A program made the position numbers and the translations under genes. 45,055 nt of DNA, from contig NZ_CAKZLP010000042.1 in NCBI RefSeq assembly GCF_937127095.1, positions 1 through 45,055 on the forward strand, in the 5' to 3' direction. The first letter of the stretch is position 1, and each line of letters opens with the position of its first letter. The notes under the pieces are model-generated. The model made no database searches and was not told the DNA's origin. It saw nothing but the letters and a program-made list of their open reading frames with translations. The DNA comes from an uncultured Amphritea sp. Its GTDB lineage: Bacteria > Pseudomonadota > Gammaproteobacteria > Pseudomonadales > Balneatricaceae. This document shows, one piece after another, positions 1-9,400 of the stretch.

Positions 1-339
1 TACGTCGAATTTGGTTCGACTGACCTTGACGCTTCAAAGCAGTTTTTTACCCAGGTGTTTGGCTGGTGTTTTACCGATTATGGCCCCGACTATAGCGCAT
101 TTGACCAGCAGGGACTGGAGGGTGGTTTCTTTACTTCCGATCAGGTGGCAAGTCAGGAAAAGGGTAGCGCTCTGCTGGTGTTTTACAGTAGCGATCTCGA
201 ACAAACCCAGGCAAAGGTTGAACGTCATAGCGGTGAAATCTGTAAAGGAATCTTTGACTTTCCTGGTGGCCGGCGTTTCCATTTCAAAGAACCCGGCGGG
301 AATGAGTTTGCTGCCTGGTCAGATCAGTCTGCTGACTGA
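1..339 (+). CDS. VOC (glyoxalase/bleomycin resistance-like) family protein, 5' end cut off
   Basis: The frame is open from the first base of the window and ends at a TGA at 337-339, so only the C-terminal 112 residues are present. The visible part begins with a strand-helix segment (YVEFGSTDLDASKQFFTQVF, then GWCFTDYG) and ends with FPGGRRFHFKEPGGNEFAAW. This is the usual ending of a vicinal-oxygen-chelate module, where a late Glu (here GNEFAAW) often serves as a metal ligand. The family contains glyoxalases, dioxygenases and resistance proteins, so substrate cannot be assigned. An ATG at 55 exists but lies inside the conserved first helix, so the real start is upstream of the window. Confidence 0.75.
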   Translation, partial: YVEFGSTDLDASKQFFTQVFGWCFTDYGPDYSAFDQQGLEGGFFTSDQVASQEKGSALLVFYSSDLEQTQAKVERHSGEICKGIFDFPGGRRFHFKEPGGNEFAAWSDQSAD

Positions 340-367
340 TCTGGCCTTCATACAATTCGAATATCCT

Positions 368-1960
368 TTATAAGCCTAATGACTGCTGCTTATAATCTTT
401 CGAAATTAACTGCAAGCTGTCCTCAGCAAAACCGGTACCCGCTTCGCGGTAGAAGTTAAACACTTTATCGATACCGGCATCCAGCAGCTGTTGCCGGTCA
501 TCTTCATAGCGGGCAATGGCGGCGATCTGTCCCTTGTAGTTTGAGTTAGTTAGCTGAATGGTAATATTCCGGCTGTCTTCGATAGAGGGGAGGGCCAGCA
601 ATATCAGTTTGATCTCTGAGGTGTTGAAGCTTTCCCAGAAATCGGCATCTTCCCCGTCACCAAAGCAGACATTTAATCCTTTCTCTTGCAGTTCAGCGGC
701 CCTGAAACGGTCGGAATCGAGTCCGGCAACCCGATGGTCGATAATCTGGTGTAACGCCTTATACGCGCCTTTACCCACCCGTCCCATACCGATGACCAGA
801 ACCTCTGCATGGGGAAACTGTTCGATGACATCTGCTTTAAGGCGGTTGCTGCTTTCGTAGCGCTTAAGACGGTCTTTATGCAGCATATAAAAGTGGTGCG
901 CACGAGGATAAAGGACACTGGTGAGAACGAATGAGAGTGACACGGCCAGTGCCAGAATGACCAGCCACTCACGGCTGAGCCAGCCAGAGTCGACACTTAA
1001 TGCCGCCACGATCAGACCGAACTCACTGAAGTTACTCAGGGCGAGTGAGGCAAGATAGGCAGTACGACTGCGAAGTCTGAGGCGGGTGAACAGCGCAAAA
1101 AACATCACGAACTTAATGCCGATGAGCAGTGATATCAGTGCGGCTGTGCCGAGCATCGACCAGGTTGGCAACGCAGTGAACCCGATTGACAGGAAAAAGC
1201 CGATCAGGAACAGGTCTTTAAAGCTTAGCAGCGATTTGGTTAACTCTGAGGCTTTAGGATGCTGGGCCATCAGTACGCCAAGGACCAGCGCGCCGAGATC
1301 CCCCTTCACGCCGACCAGTTGGAAAAGTTCGTAGCCGCCCAGGGCGAAGAAAAAACCGGTTAGCGGCAATAACTCACCGTGACCCGCCTTATCGAGTAAT
1401 CTGTTAAGCAGGGGACGCGCAAAGACCAGTGCGAACAATAGCGGTGCCCAGAGCGATGGCATTTTACCTGTGGCGAACACCAGGAAAAGCACCGCAACGA
1501 TATCCTGCATGACCAACACACCGATTGCCAGCTGGCCATGCCGGGTTTTCATCTCACCATTTTCTTCCAGTAGTTTGACGATGCACACGGTACTGCTGAA
1601 ACTCAGAGCAAAACCAAGAAGCGCCGCTGTTGTGAGATCAAGGCCGCTATAATAAGGCACAGCCACGACCGCCATCAGCAGTACAAAAGAGCCGAACAGG
1701 ACAGTCCACAGCGCCATATGGCTTAGCGTGCTGGCCCATACCTCGCGCCGAAGAAGGTCACTGATATGCAACTTCAGGCCGATTGTGAACAACATCAAGG
1801 TGATGCCAAGATCCGCAAGGGTATCGAGGCTGTCAGTTGGTTCTATGCCGAGAAAGTGAAGCAGAAAGCCGGCCAGTAAAAAGCCGATTAGGGGAGGCAT
1901 TCCAATAACTTTAAGAGACAGGCCGCAGAAAAAAGCGAATAGAACCCAGATAAATTCCAT
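368..1960 (-). CDS. Cation:proton antiporter, CPA2 family (KefB/YbaL-like) with TrkA-N domain
   Basis: A 530-residue inner membrane protein. The first ~370 residues are a chain of hydrophobic segments typical of the Na+/H+ exchanger fold of the CPA2 family (for example VIGMPPLIGFLLAGFLLHF near the N-terminus and FSSTVCIVKLLEE in the ion-translocating region). A cytoplasmic TrkA-N/RCK nucleotide-binding domain follows, marked by VLVIGMGRVGKGAY at about residues 385-398. The family exchanges K+ or Na+ for H+, often gated by NAD(H) or glutathione adducts. The RCK-type C-terminus supports a KefB/KefC/YbaL-like role, but no ancillary KefF/KefG gene is next to it, so the exact ion and gating ligand are unknown. 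It converges with the VOC gene, with 28 bases between the stops. Confidence 0.85.
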   Translation of the reverse strand: MEFIWVLFAFFCGLSLKVIGMPPLIGFLLAGFLLHFLGIEPTDSLDTLADLGITLMLFTIGLKLHISDLLRREVWASTLSHMALWTVLFGSFVLLMAVVAVPYYSGLDLTTAALLGFALSFSSTVCIVKLLEENGEMKTRHGQLAIGVLVMQDIVAVLFLVFATGKMPSLWAPLLFALVFARPLLNRLLDKAGHGELLPLTGFFFALGGYELFQLVGVKGDLGALVLGVLMAQHPKASELTKSLLSFKDLFLIGFFLSIGFTALPTWSMLGTAALISLLIGIKFVMFFALFTRLRLRSRTAYLASLALSNFSEFGLIVAALSVDSGWLSREWLVILALAVSLSFVLTSVLYPRAHHFYMLHKDRLKRYESSNRLKADVIEQFPHAEVLVIGMGRVGKGAYKALHQIIDHRVAGLDSDRFRAAELQEKGLNVCFGDGEDADFWESFNTSEIKLILLALPSIEDSRNITIQLTNSNYKGQIAAIARYEDDRQQLLDAGIDKVFNFYREAGTGFAEDSLQLISKDYKQQSLGL

Positions 1961-2233
1961 ATTATTAAGTCTTTGTTTTTACATTGATTTGCTAGAAAAT
2001 AGTCAGACTATGTTAACACTAATCAACTCTGAAGCCCTATTATTCTGAGGCCCTACTAAAGAGTTTTATGCTGATGATTAGCGTTAAGCCGGACAGCTGC
2101 TTTTCTGGATCTGAAGCGTGCTTGCTACTTTTTGCTTAAAGCCACTGAACCGTGGCAACGAAGAAAGGCTTTATTGTAAAAAATAGACTGAAGTATCAAT
2201 ATTAGATTTTGAATGTCTGAATGAGAGCGGCGA

Positions 2234-2950
2234 TCAATTAATATCAAACCGGATTAGATGTTCACCCTGTTCTGATGCATCCAGATACCAACCGGACTTA
2301 TCCCAATCACCCAGTACAATGCGGCGTTTTCCCCCTTCAAGGAGGTGAGTCGCCGGACGGTGTGTATGACCATGTATCAGCAGGTTGCACTCAGCGTTAG
2401 TCATAGTATCCATTACAGCTTGCTGATTGACATCCATTATGTCGGTGCTTTTACCGGCGGTTTGGGTTTCGCTGGCCATGCGCAGCTGTTTGGCCATCTC
2501 CAGTCGCTCAGCAACTGACTTAGTTAAAACAGCCTGTTGCCACTGAGGGTTTCTCAGCTGTTGGCGAAGTGCCTGATATTCCTGATCATCGGTACACAGC
2601 TGATCACCATGCATCAGCAGTGCAGGCCCGGATGCAAGCTGAATGATCTCACTGTCCCCCATAATCTGAACACCGGTGAGTTCTGCAAAGCGGTTACCGA
2701 TAAGGAAATCCCGGTTGCCATGCTGAAAGAAGATCTGACAGCCTGATTGAGATAGGGTATTTAATGCAGTTACAACCGGTTGCAGATCGTCAGGGATAAA
2801 GTCATCTCCGATCCAGGCTTCAAACAGGTCGCCCAGTATATAGAGGCGGTCGCACTCTTTGGCGGTTGTTGCCAGGAAGTGGAGTAACGCCCGGCTAAGA
2901 TCCGGGCGTCCGCTGTAAAGGTGAAGATCAGATATAAACAGTGTACGCAT
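2234..2950 (-). CDS. lpxH: UDP-2,3-diacylglucosamine diphosphatase
   Basis: LpxH hydrolyses UDP-2,3-diacylglucosamine to lipid X and UMP, the fourth step of lipid A synthesis, at the inner face of the cytoplasmic membrane. The 238-residue protein is a calcineurin-like metallophosphoesterase with all expected metal ligands visible: ISDLHL (D8, H10), ILGDLFEAW (D41), HGNRDFL, LLMHGDQLC and the C-terminal HGHTHRP. Length matches the E. coli enzyme (240 aa). Its ATG overlaps the TAA stop of ppiB by one base (TAATG), so the two genes are translationally coupled. No clean T-tailed terminator is seen in the 273 bases separating it from the antiporter gene. Confidence 0.97.
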   Translation of the reverse strand: MRTLFISDLHLYSGRPDLSRALLHFLATTAKECDRLYILGDLFEAWIGDDFIPDDLQPVVTALNTLSQSGCQIFFQHGNRDFLIGNRFAELTGVQIMGDSEIIQLASGPALLMHGDQLCTDDQEYQALRQQLRNPQWQQAVLTKSVAERLEMAKQLRMASETQTAGKSTDIMDVNQQAVMDTMTNAECNLLIHGHTHRPATHLLEGGKRRIVLGDWDKSGWYLDASEQGEHLIRFDIN

Positions 2951-3459
2951 TATTCAGCGCTGTCTGCTTCCACGATTTCAGCTGAAGTAATGATCACATC
3001 TTCAGTGGGAACATCCTGATGGCCGCCGCGGAATGTGGTGGAAACCCCTTTGATCTTATCAACCACGTCCATACCTTCAGTTACTTTGGCGAATACTGCA
3101 TAACCCCAGCCTTCAGTGGTTTTGGCAGTATGGTCAAGGAAGGTGTTGTCACTGACGTTGATAAAGAACTGTGCGGAGGCACTGTGGGGGTCCATAGTAC
3201 GGGCCATTGCCAGGGTGCCGCGCTTGTTCTGCAGGCCGTTGTCGGCCTCGTTCTCAATGCTGCCGGAGGTCTTTTTACTCACCATACCGGGTTCAAAGCC
3301 GCCACCCTGAATCATGAAGCCATCGATTACCCGGTGAAAAATCAAGCCATCGTAGAAGCCATCTTTAACATAGTTTTCGAAGTTTTCTGCGGACTTGGGC
3401 GCTTTCTCATAATCCAGCTCAATTGTGATATCGCCAAAGTTAGTGTGCAGTACGATCAT
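2950..3459 (-). CDS. ppiB: Cytoplasmic peptidyl-prolyl cis-trans isomerase B (cyclophilin)
   Basis: A 169-residue cyclophilin with no signal peptide, so cytoplasmic like E. coli PpiB (164 aa). Catalytic and binding segments are [13 protein letters not shown] (the active-site Arg is in FHRV), [10 protein letters not shown] and [11 protein letters not shown]. It catalyses proline isomerisation during protein folding. It is first in a two-gene unit with lpxH, an order also found in E. coli and Pseudomonas, and is divergent from glnS. A 7-bp stem (TACTAGA/TCTAGTA, 3480-3501) lies in its leader; its meaning is unknown. Confidence 0.96.
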   Translation of the reverse strand: MIVLHTNFGDITIELDYEKAPKSAENFENYVKDGFYDGLIFHRVIDGFMIQGGGFEPGMVSKKTSGSIENEADNGLQNKRGTLAMARTMDPHSASAQFFINVSDNTFLDHTAKTTEGWGYAVFAKVTEGMDVVDKIKGVSTTFRGGHQDVPTEDVIITSAEIVEADSAE

Positions 3460-3661
3460 GCTTACGATCCCTTTGTTTTTACTAGATATTTTCGTCTAGT
3501 AAGTTTGTCTTATAAATTTTGTAGCTCATCAATGGCCAATATTATACTAAAGAATTAATCTGATAACTAACTGATTAATTTCGGCTTACTTATGGTTGTA
3601 TGATAGCCATCTGTCTATAATGTTCGCCTATTTGATTTCAGACGGAATTTAAGACGCCTCT
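3460..3661. promoter_or_regulatory. Divergent ppiB/glnS promoter region
   Basis: This 202-base, AT-rich gap separates two divergent genes. Towards glnS there is a perfect -10 hexamer TATAAT at 3616-3621. The hexamer 17 bases upstream is TGGTTG (3593-3598), a poor -35, so promoter strength is uncertain. On the other strand TATAAT occurs at 3541-3546 and could serve ppiB. Both calls rest on sequence match only. Confidence 0.4.
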
Positions 3662-5560
3662 ATGAGCAACAACGACGCCAGCAATACTGTTAAACAACCT
3701 ACTAACTTTATTCATCAGGTTATCGAACAGGACCAGCAGCAGGGACTGGAAAAGGTGGTAACGCGTTTCCCGCCAGAGCCAAACGGCTATCTGCACATCG
3801 GTCATGCTAAGTCGATCTGCCTCAACTTTGGTACTGCTGAGAAGTATAACGGCGAGTGTAACCTGCGTTTTGATGATACCAATCCGGGTAAAGAGGATCA
3901 GGAATACGTCGATGCCATTATGGACGATGTACGCTGGTTGGGCTTTAACTGGGCAGGCAATGTGCGTTATGCCTCTGACTATTTTGACACTTTCTATGCC
4001 TGGGCTCAGCACCTGATTAAAGAGGGCAAAGCCTATGTCTGTGACCTGAGCCCGGAACAGGCCAGTGAATACCGTGGCTGGGCGACAGAGCCAGGCAAGA
4101 ATAGCCCGTTCCGTGAGCGCTCTGCAGAGGAAAGCCTTGATCTGCTGGAACGGATGAAAAACGGCGAGTTTGATGAGGGTAGCCGGGTGTTGCGGGCCAA
4201 AATTGATATGGCATCGCCTAACATGAACCTGCGTGACCCGATTCTTTACCGTATTCGTAAGCAAAGCCATCACCAGACCGGTGACAAGTGGTGTATCTAC
4301 CCAAGCTATGATTTTGCGCATGGTCAGGAAGATGCGATTGAGGGGGTGACTCACTCAATCTGTACGCTGGAGTTTGCTGATCACCGCCCACTGTATGAAT
4401 GGTTTATTGAAAACCTGCCGGTGCCAACGGTTCCGCGTCAGTATGAGTTTGGTCGCCTGAATATCAACTACACAGTGACCAGCAAGCGTAAGCTGAAGCA
4501 GCTGGTTGATGAAGGCCACGTGAATGGTTGGGATGATCCACGGATGCCAACCATTCAGGGGATGCGCCGTCGCGGTTACAGTCCGCAGGCCGTGCGCAAC
4601 TTCTGTGACAGTCTGGCTGTCGCTAAAACTGACGGTACTGTCGATATGGCTCAGTTTGAGTTCTTCATCCGTGAAGACCTGAACGACAATGCGGCGCGGG
4701 CTATGTGTGTGATGAATCCGCTTAAGCTGATCATTACCAATTTTGTTGAGAATATAAAATCTATACAGATTGATATTAATACTGCTAGTCAACTTGAATT
4801 TTGTAAATTGGTAGGTATTGGGAAACTCTTAGCTGAAAAGATAGTAAAGTATCGCAATGAAAATGGCTCATTCAAAAATGTAACAGATCTTGTTCGAGTA
4901 AATGGAATAGGCGAAAAAACCTTAGACAAAAACTTAAGGTTTATAGCTCCTATTAACTCACCACCAAATTCTATAGAGATGCTCTCTGCACCGTTACATC
5001 CGCAAAAGGAGATGGGCACCCGTGAACTGCCGTTTACCCGCGAGCTTTATATCGACCGCGCCGACTTCAGTGAAGACTCAACTCTGTCGCGCAAGAAGTT
5101 TAAGTTACTGGTACTGGGCGACTATATGCGCTTACGTAATGCTTATGTGATTAAAGCCGAAGACTTTGTTAAAGATGATGCCGGTGAGATTGTTGAAGTT
5201 CACGCATCATTGCTGCCGGGTACTGTGGGTGAAAATCCGGAAGGGGGCATCAAGCCACGCGGTGTAATGCACTGGGTGTCAGCAACTGAGGGTAAGCAGG
5301 CGAAAGTTCGCGTCTATGATCGTCTGTTCAATGTTGAGTCTCCTGATAAAGGAGATGGTGATTTCCTTGCCAACATCAATCCGGATTCCTTCAGTGAGAT
5401 TGATAATTGCTGGGTAGAGCCTGGCCTGGTAGATGCTGCACCGGAAACCGCTTTTCAGTTTGAGCGAGAAGGTTATTTTGTTGCCGACCGTTACGAGCAC
5501 TCGCCAGAAACACCGGTATTTAATAAGACCATCGGTCTGCGTGATACCTGGAAAAAGTAA
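3662..5560 (+). CDS. glnS: Glutaminyl-tRNA synthetase with an inserted helix-hairpin-helix domain
   Basis: GlnRS charges tRNA-Gln with glutamine in the cytoplasm. The class I signatures are present: HIGH in YLHIGHAKSICLNF and the KMSKS equivalent in VTSKRKL. The catalytic half and the C-terminal beta-barrels follow the E. coli protein closely and end in NKTIGLRDTWKK. The protein is 632 residues against about 554 in E. coli. The excess is a block at about residues 366-435, between NPLKLIITNF and EMLSAPLHPQKEMGTREL, that has no counterpart in ordinary GlnRS. The block reads as two helix-hairpin-helix motifs of the ComEA type and is much richer in A+T than the rest of the gene. The frame is kept throughout and all catalytic motifs are intact, so an active enzyme is expected (inference). 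It is followed by a strong terminator. Confidence 0.96.
   Translation: MSNNDASNTVKQPTNFIHQVIEQDQQQGLEKVVTRFPPEPNGYLHIGHAKSICLNFGTAEKYNGECNLRFDDTNPGKEDQEYVDAIMDDVRWLGFNWAGNVRYASDYFDTFYAWAQHLIKEGKAYVCDLSPEQASEYRGWATEPGKNSPFRERSAEESLDLLERMKNGEFDEGSRVLRAKIDMASPNMNLRDPILYRIRKQSHHQTGDKWCIYPSYDFAHGQEDAIEGVTHSICTLEFADHRPLYEWFIENLPVPTVPRQYEFGRLNINYTVTSKRKLKQLVDEGHVNGWDDPRMPTIQGMRRRGYSPQAVRNFCDSLAVAKTDGTVDMAQFEFFIREDLNDNAARAMCVMNPLKLIITNFVENIKSIQIDINTASQLEFCKLVGIGKLLAEKIVKYRNENGSFKNVTDLVRVNGIGEKTLDKNLRFIAPINSPPNSIEMLSAPLHPQKEMGTRELPFTRELYIDRADFSEDSTLSRKKFKLLVLGDYMRLRNAYVIKAEDFVKDDAGEIVEVHASLLPGTVGENPEGGIKPRGVMHWVSATEGKQAKVRVYDRLFNVESPDKGDGDFLANINPDSFSEIDNCWVEPGLVDAAPETAFQFEREGYFVADRYEHSPETPVFNKTIGLRDTWKK
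4757..4966 (+). other. In-frame ComEA-like helix-hairpin-helix insert inside glnS
   Basis: This 210-base block encodes 70 residues. The core reads IDINTAS...LEFCKLVGIGKLLAEKIVKYR...GSFKNVTDLVRVNGIGEKTL, the classic ComEA/competence-type pair of HhH motifs with two GIG hairpins, normally a sequence-independent DNA-binding module. Hand counting gives 67 G+C of 210 (about 32%), clearly below the surrounding glnS. The rare Ile codon ATA occurs four times within it, and twice more just outside its edges. The start (4757-4770) and the bases just after the end (4967-4980) form 14-bp imperfect direct repeats. The boundaries are an estimate from those repeats and from recalled alignment to E. coli GlnRS. 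There are no intein splice residues, so it is probably retained in the mature protein. Confidence 0.85.
4757..4980 (+). repeat. Imperfect 14-bp direct repeats flanking the glnS insert
   Basis: The left copy is AAATCTATACAGAT (4757-4770) and the right copy AATTCTATAGAGAT (4967-4980), matching at 12 of 14 positions. They start exactly 210 bases (70 codons) apart and are in the same codon phase, giving K-S-I-Q and N-S-I-E in the protein. They could be a decayed target duplication or a remnant of recombination. Chance similarity in AT-rich sequence is not excluded. Confidence 0.5.
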
Positions 5561-5594
5561 TATGACTTTTTAATTAAAGCGTTATCTTAAATAT

Positions 5595-5622
5595 AAACGG
5601 TCACCTATAGGTGACCGTTTTT
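5595..5622 (+). terminator. Rho-independent terminator of glnS
   Basis: A perfect 11-bp stem AAACGGTCACC / GGTGACCGTTT with a TATA loop and a following T run lies 35 bases after the glnS stop. The A tract on the other side means it may also act on the hemerythrin transcript coming from the right. Confidence 0.88.
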
Positions 5623-5654
5623 CGTTTCAGATGAAGCGCAAAATAAGACAGACC

Positions 5655-6188
5655 TCAGATATAGCAGGGGGTTTTATGCATGTTATGCCGGGTGTGCAGG
5701 CTGAGCCCCAGTGATTCGAGATCGGTATTCTTGAGAATTTCCGCTGACAGTGGCAGGAAGAACGATTCTTCATATTTAGCATGCAGCAGATAATGCTCAG
5801 CCATTGCTACCGATGCAGCTTCGTCCAGCTGGGTAAACTTACCTTTTGACAGCTTTTTGATATCACCTTCGATCTTTTTCCACTCTTTTTCCAGATGGCG
5901 GTGCTCTTCGGTCAGTCGCTCCACCATCTGGCTGGCTTGTACGAGTTCTTGTCCCGGGCTGGCGCAGTCCATGACGATATTAAATAGCTCCTGTTCCTCT
6001 TCATGATGATGATTGAGTACCACCTCATGGTAGAAGTTAAGTAGCTTTTTGGCCGTGGCCTGAACCTCTGGCTGAACCGGATCGGTTATCTCTGTTTTTC
6101 CCAGTTCACGAAGTTCTTTAAAGTTCTCAATGATACTGACATGGCATTGGGAAAAGTCATCGGTTGGGTTGGAGGATGTCGTATTCAT
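5655..6188 (-). CDS. Hemerythrin HHE domain protein
   Basis: A 177-residue, all-helical cytoplasmic protein with the His/Glu pattern of a hemerythrin-like di-iron domain: CHVSIIENF, HHHEEEQELF, EHRHLEKEW and HYLLHAKYEESFF. Such proteins bind O2 or sense or detoxify O2/NO and iron. In Pseudomonas related proteins are induced in low oxygen by Anr. Here it lies downstream of nifJ on the same strand, 224 bases after the nifJ stop, and an Anr/FNR-like box lies 137 bases upstream of its start. The context suggests a microaerobic or anaerobic role such as shielding the oxygen-sensitive PFOR, but that link is inferred. Confidence 0.85.
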   Translation of the reverse strand: MNTTSSNPTDDFSQCHVSIIENFKELRELGKTEITDPVQPEVQATAKKLLNFYHEVVLNHHHEEEQELFNIVMDCASPGQELVQASQMVERLTEEHRHLEKEWKKIEGDIKKLSKGKFTQLDEAASVAMAEHYLLHAKYEESFFLPLSAEILKNTDLESLGLSLHTRHNMHKTPCYI

Positions 6189-6324
6189 ATGTTCACCTTT
6201 GAGTGCTGGCAGGGATCTTTTTCATGCCACACAGATAGCGTGTAGATAGGTATTAACAGGACTTCTGATTGGAAAGTCTTAGCGTAATGACCATCAATAC
6301 TATGCTTTGTGTTACGGATATGTA

Positions 6325-6338
6325 ATGACGGTGATCAA
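6325..6338 (-). promoter_or_regulatory. Candidate Anr/FNR box upstream of the hemerythrin gene
   Basis: Read on the minus strand the site is TTGATCACCGTCAT. It matches the Anr-type consensus TTGAT-N4-GTCAA at nine of ten defined positions, with a perfect left half. It sits between the nifJ stop and the hemerythrin start, 137 bases upstream of the latter. No matching -10 was confirmed, and a single degenerate box can arise by chance. Confidence 0.35.
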
Positions 6339-6412
6339 TTTTGTATCATTTTATGCGCCGGACTCACCCTTTACAGGTGGGTCCGGTTGGCAGAGGGGCT
6401 TAGCTGATGTTG

Positions 6413-9400
6413 TCATTCAGCGGATGTGACTGGCACAGACGCCTCTTCCCAGTCCATCTCGGCCATCTGCTGATAGCGTTTGTAGCGTTCGCTGACATCA
6501 TGCTGCGCTTTATCCAGAAATGCTGCCGCTTCAACCGGATGTAGCTTCAGCAGTGAGTTAAAGCGGGTTTCCCTGCGGGCAAACTCTGAGTAAGGAATAG
6601 AGGGTGGCTTAGAATCCATTTTTAGGGGGTTCTTATGTTGATCCGCCAGACGGGGGTCATAGCGGAACAGCGGCCAGTGACCACTATCCACGGCGAGTTG
6701 CTGATGCAGGTGGTTATCCTTCATCTCAAAACCATGGGCGATACAGGGTGAGTAGGCGATGATCAGTGAGGGACCATCATAGGACTCTGCCTCGAGAAAC
6801 GCCCGCAGAGTCTGGACATCTTTAGCAGCATAGGCCACATGGGCAACATAGACATGCTCATAATCCATGGCGATACGGGCCAGGTCTTTTTTCGCCACGG
6901 ACTTGCCAGAAGCGGAGAACTTGGCGACTGCGCCTAACGGGGTTGCTTTGGAGGTCTGACCACCGGTATTGGAGTACACCTCGGTATCCAGCACCAGAAT
7001 ATTGACGTTGCGCCCGGAGGCCAATACATGGTCCAGACCACCAAAGCCGATATCATAGGCCCAGCCATCACCGCCGATAATCCAGACACTCTTACGACTG
7101 AGCTGATCCGCAAGATGGCGCAGTTCTATCGCTTTGCCACCAATCTCGGAGTGGTCGCTGAGACCATCCAGTGCCAGTTTAAGCTGATCAACCGACTGAC
7201 GCTGATGTTCTATACCGGCTTCATCGGCTTCGGTTTCAGTCAGGAGTTTGTTGACCAGTTCCGGATCGAGCTTATCTTTTAATTCAGTTAACAGCATGGT
7301 CGCATAATCTTTCTGTTTATCCAGTGCGACCCGCATTCCCAGGCCAAATTCCGCATTGTCTTCAAACAGTGAATTATTCCAGGCTGGCCCGCGGCCATCG
7401 GCGTTTTTAGTCCAGGGCGTGGTTGGCAGATTGCCGCCGTAGATAGATGAACACCCCGTAGCGTTGGCGACCAGCATCCGGTCACCGAACAGCTGACTGG
7501 CGAGGCGAATATAAGAGGTTTCGCCACAACCGGAACAGGCACCGCTGAACTCAAACAATGGCTGGAATACCATAGAGCCTTTCAGCGTGGCGTTTTTCAG
7601 TGTGGTGCGGTCGAACTCCGGCAGGGAGAGGAAAAACTCCCAGTTATCGGTTTCAACGGCAAAGGTCTGATCCTTTGGCACCATATTGATCGCTTTGTGT
7701 TCCGGGTGTTGCTTATCAACAATCGGACAGATATCAACGCAGAGAGTACAGCCGGTACAGTCGGAAGGAGAGACCTGATAGCTGATGAAACTGTCTTCGG
7801 GGAAGTCCTTCGCGCCTTTAACCGGCACCGCTCTGAAGCCGTCAGGTGCCTGTTCCAACAGAGACTTATCGAAGATTTTACTGCGGATAACACTGTGGGG
7901 ACACACCAGCACACACTTACCGCAATGGGTGCAGAGGTCTTCATCCCACAGAGGTAGTTCAGTCGCCAGGTCACGTTTCTCAAAGGCGGTGGTGCCGGTG
8001 GGCCAGGTGCCATCGGCGGATAGAGCGCTGACCGGGATACGGTCTCCATGACCGGCAATCAGCTCAGCGGTCAGTTGGCGCACAAAGTCATTGGCCCGGG
8101 TTGCATTTAGCTCGTGCATCGGAATCCGGCTGGTGGCTTTTTCGTGCAGTTGTATCTCATGCAGCTGGCTGAGGCTGGCATCAATCGCGTTGAGGTTAAG
8201 TTCAACCACTTTCGGATTGCTGCTATAGGATTTTTCCACCGCTGCTTTTATAAGCGCAGTCGCTTTCTCTATAGGCAGAATACCGGAGATCTTAAAAAAA
8301 CAGCTCTGCATAATGGTGTTGATCCGCTTACCCATGCCGCACTCAGTCGCTACTCGGTAAGCGTCGATAGCAAACAGCCGGATCTGCTTTTCGATCAGCT
8401 GTTGCTGCACGGATTCGGGCAGGGTGTCCCAGAGTTCATCGGGGGCGGCACTGCTGTTAAGCAGGAACACAGCGCCCTGACGGGCTTTTTCCAGCATCGG
8501 ATAGAGGCTGAGAAAACGCGGCTGATGGCAGGCGACAAAATCAGCCTGTCCCTCCTGTATTTCGTAAGCCGAGTGGATCTTATGGGGGCCAAAGCGCAGG
8601 TGAGAAACGGTGATTGCCCCGGATTTTTTAGAGTCATAGACAAAGTGTCCCTGAGCGTAATAACCGTCCAGATCCCCGATAATCTTGATACTGTTTTTGT
8701 TGGCGCTGACGGTGCCATCAGCACCCAGGCCATAAAATACTGCCTGATAAGCATCGTTATGGGCGTCAGTAATAAAGTGAGGGTCATAGCGGATGCTGGT
8801 GTGGGTCAGATCATCATCGATACCCACGGTGAACAGGTTCTTGCTCTGTGGTTTGGCCAGCTCATCAAATACACCGCGAATCATCGCCGGGGTAAACTCT
8901 TTTGACGACAGGCCAAAACGTCCACCCAGCAACTTAGGAAGTTTGTCGGCGGACAGCTTGCCGGAGAGAATCGATTGCATAAACGCAGTAGCGATATCTT
9001 TATAGAGCGGCTCGCCGTCAGCGCCGGGCTCTTTGGTACGGTCGAGCACCGCGATCTGTTTTACACTGTCAGGCAGTGCGCTGAGCAGTCGGGCAGCGTC
9101 AAAGGGGCGGAACAGACGGACTTTCAGTACCCCGGTCTTGCCGCCGTTGCGGTTGATGAAGTCGACGGTTTCGCTGGCGGTTTCTGCTCCGGAACCCATC
9201 AGAATAATGACCGATTCAGCATCCTCAGCACCCTCGTATTCATAGAGCTGATATTGCCGCCCGGTCACCTCAGCAAAGCGATTCATCGCCTGCTGCACGA
9301 TCTCGGGGAAGGCATCGTAATAGGGGTTACAGGCTTCCCGTGCCTGGAAGAAAATGTCCGGGTTTTGCGAGGTGCCGCGTACCACTGGATGGTCGGGAGA

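Noticed and set aside
2138..2173. Possible lpxH terminator (AAAGCC ... GGCTTT)
   Set aside because: Outer arms of only six bases enclose 23 bases with a second small stem; no T tract in the right place.
3480..3501. 7-bp stem TACTAGA / TCTAGTA upstream of ppiB, and a similar 14-mer near 35712
   Set aside because: The second place lacks the other arm; the similarity is short and AT-rich, so it is probably chance.
4757..4966. Possibility that the glnS insert is an intein or intron
   Set aside because: No Cys/Ser at the left junction, no His-Asn at the right, too short for an intein, and the block is an uninterrupted HhH coding sequence rather than a structured intron.
6358..6386. Hairpin CCGGACTCACC / GGTGGGTCCGG after nifJ
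   Set aside because: It has a G-T pair and no T tract on the minus strand, so it is not called a terminator, although it may stabilise the 3' end.
8114..8905. 263-codon frame opposite nifJ
   Set aside because: Antisense shadow of conserved PFOR sequence; no recognisable domain.
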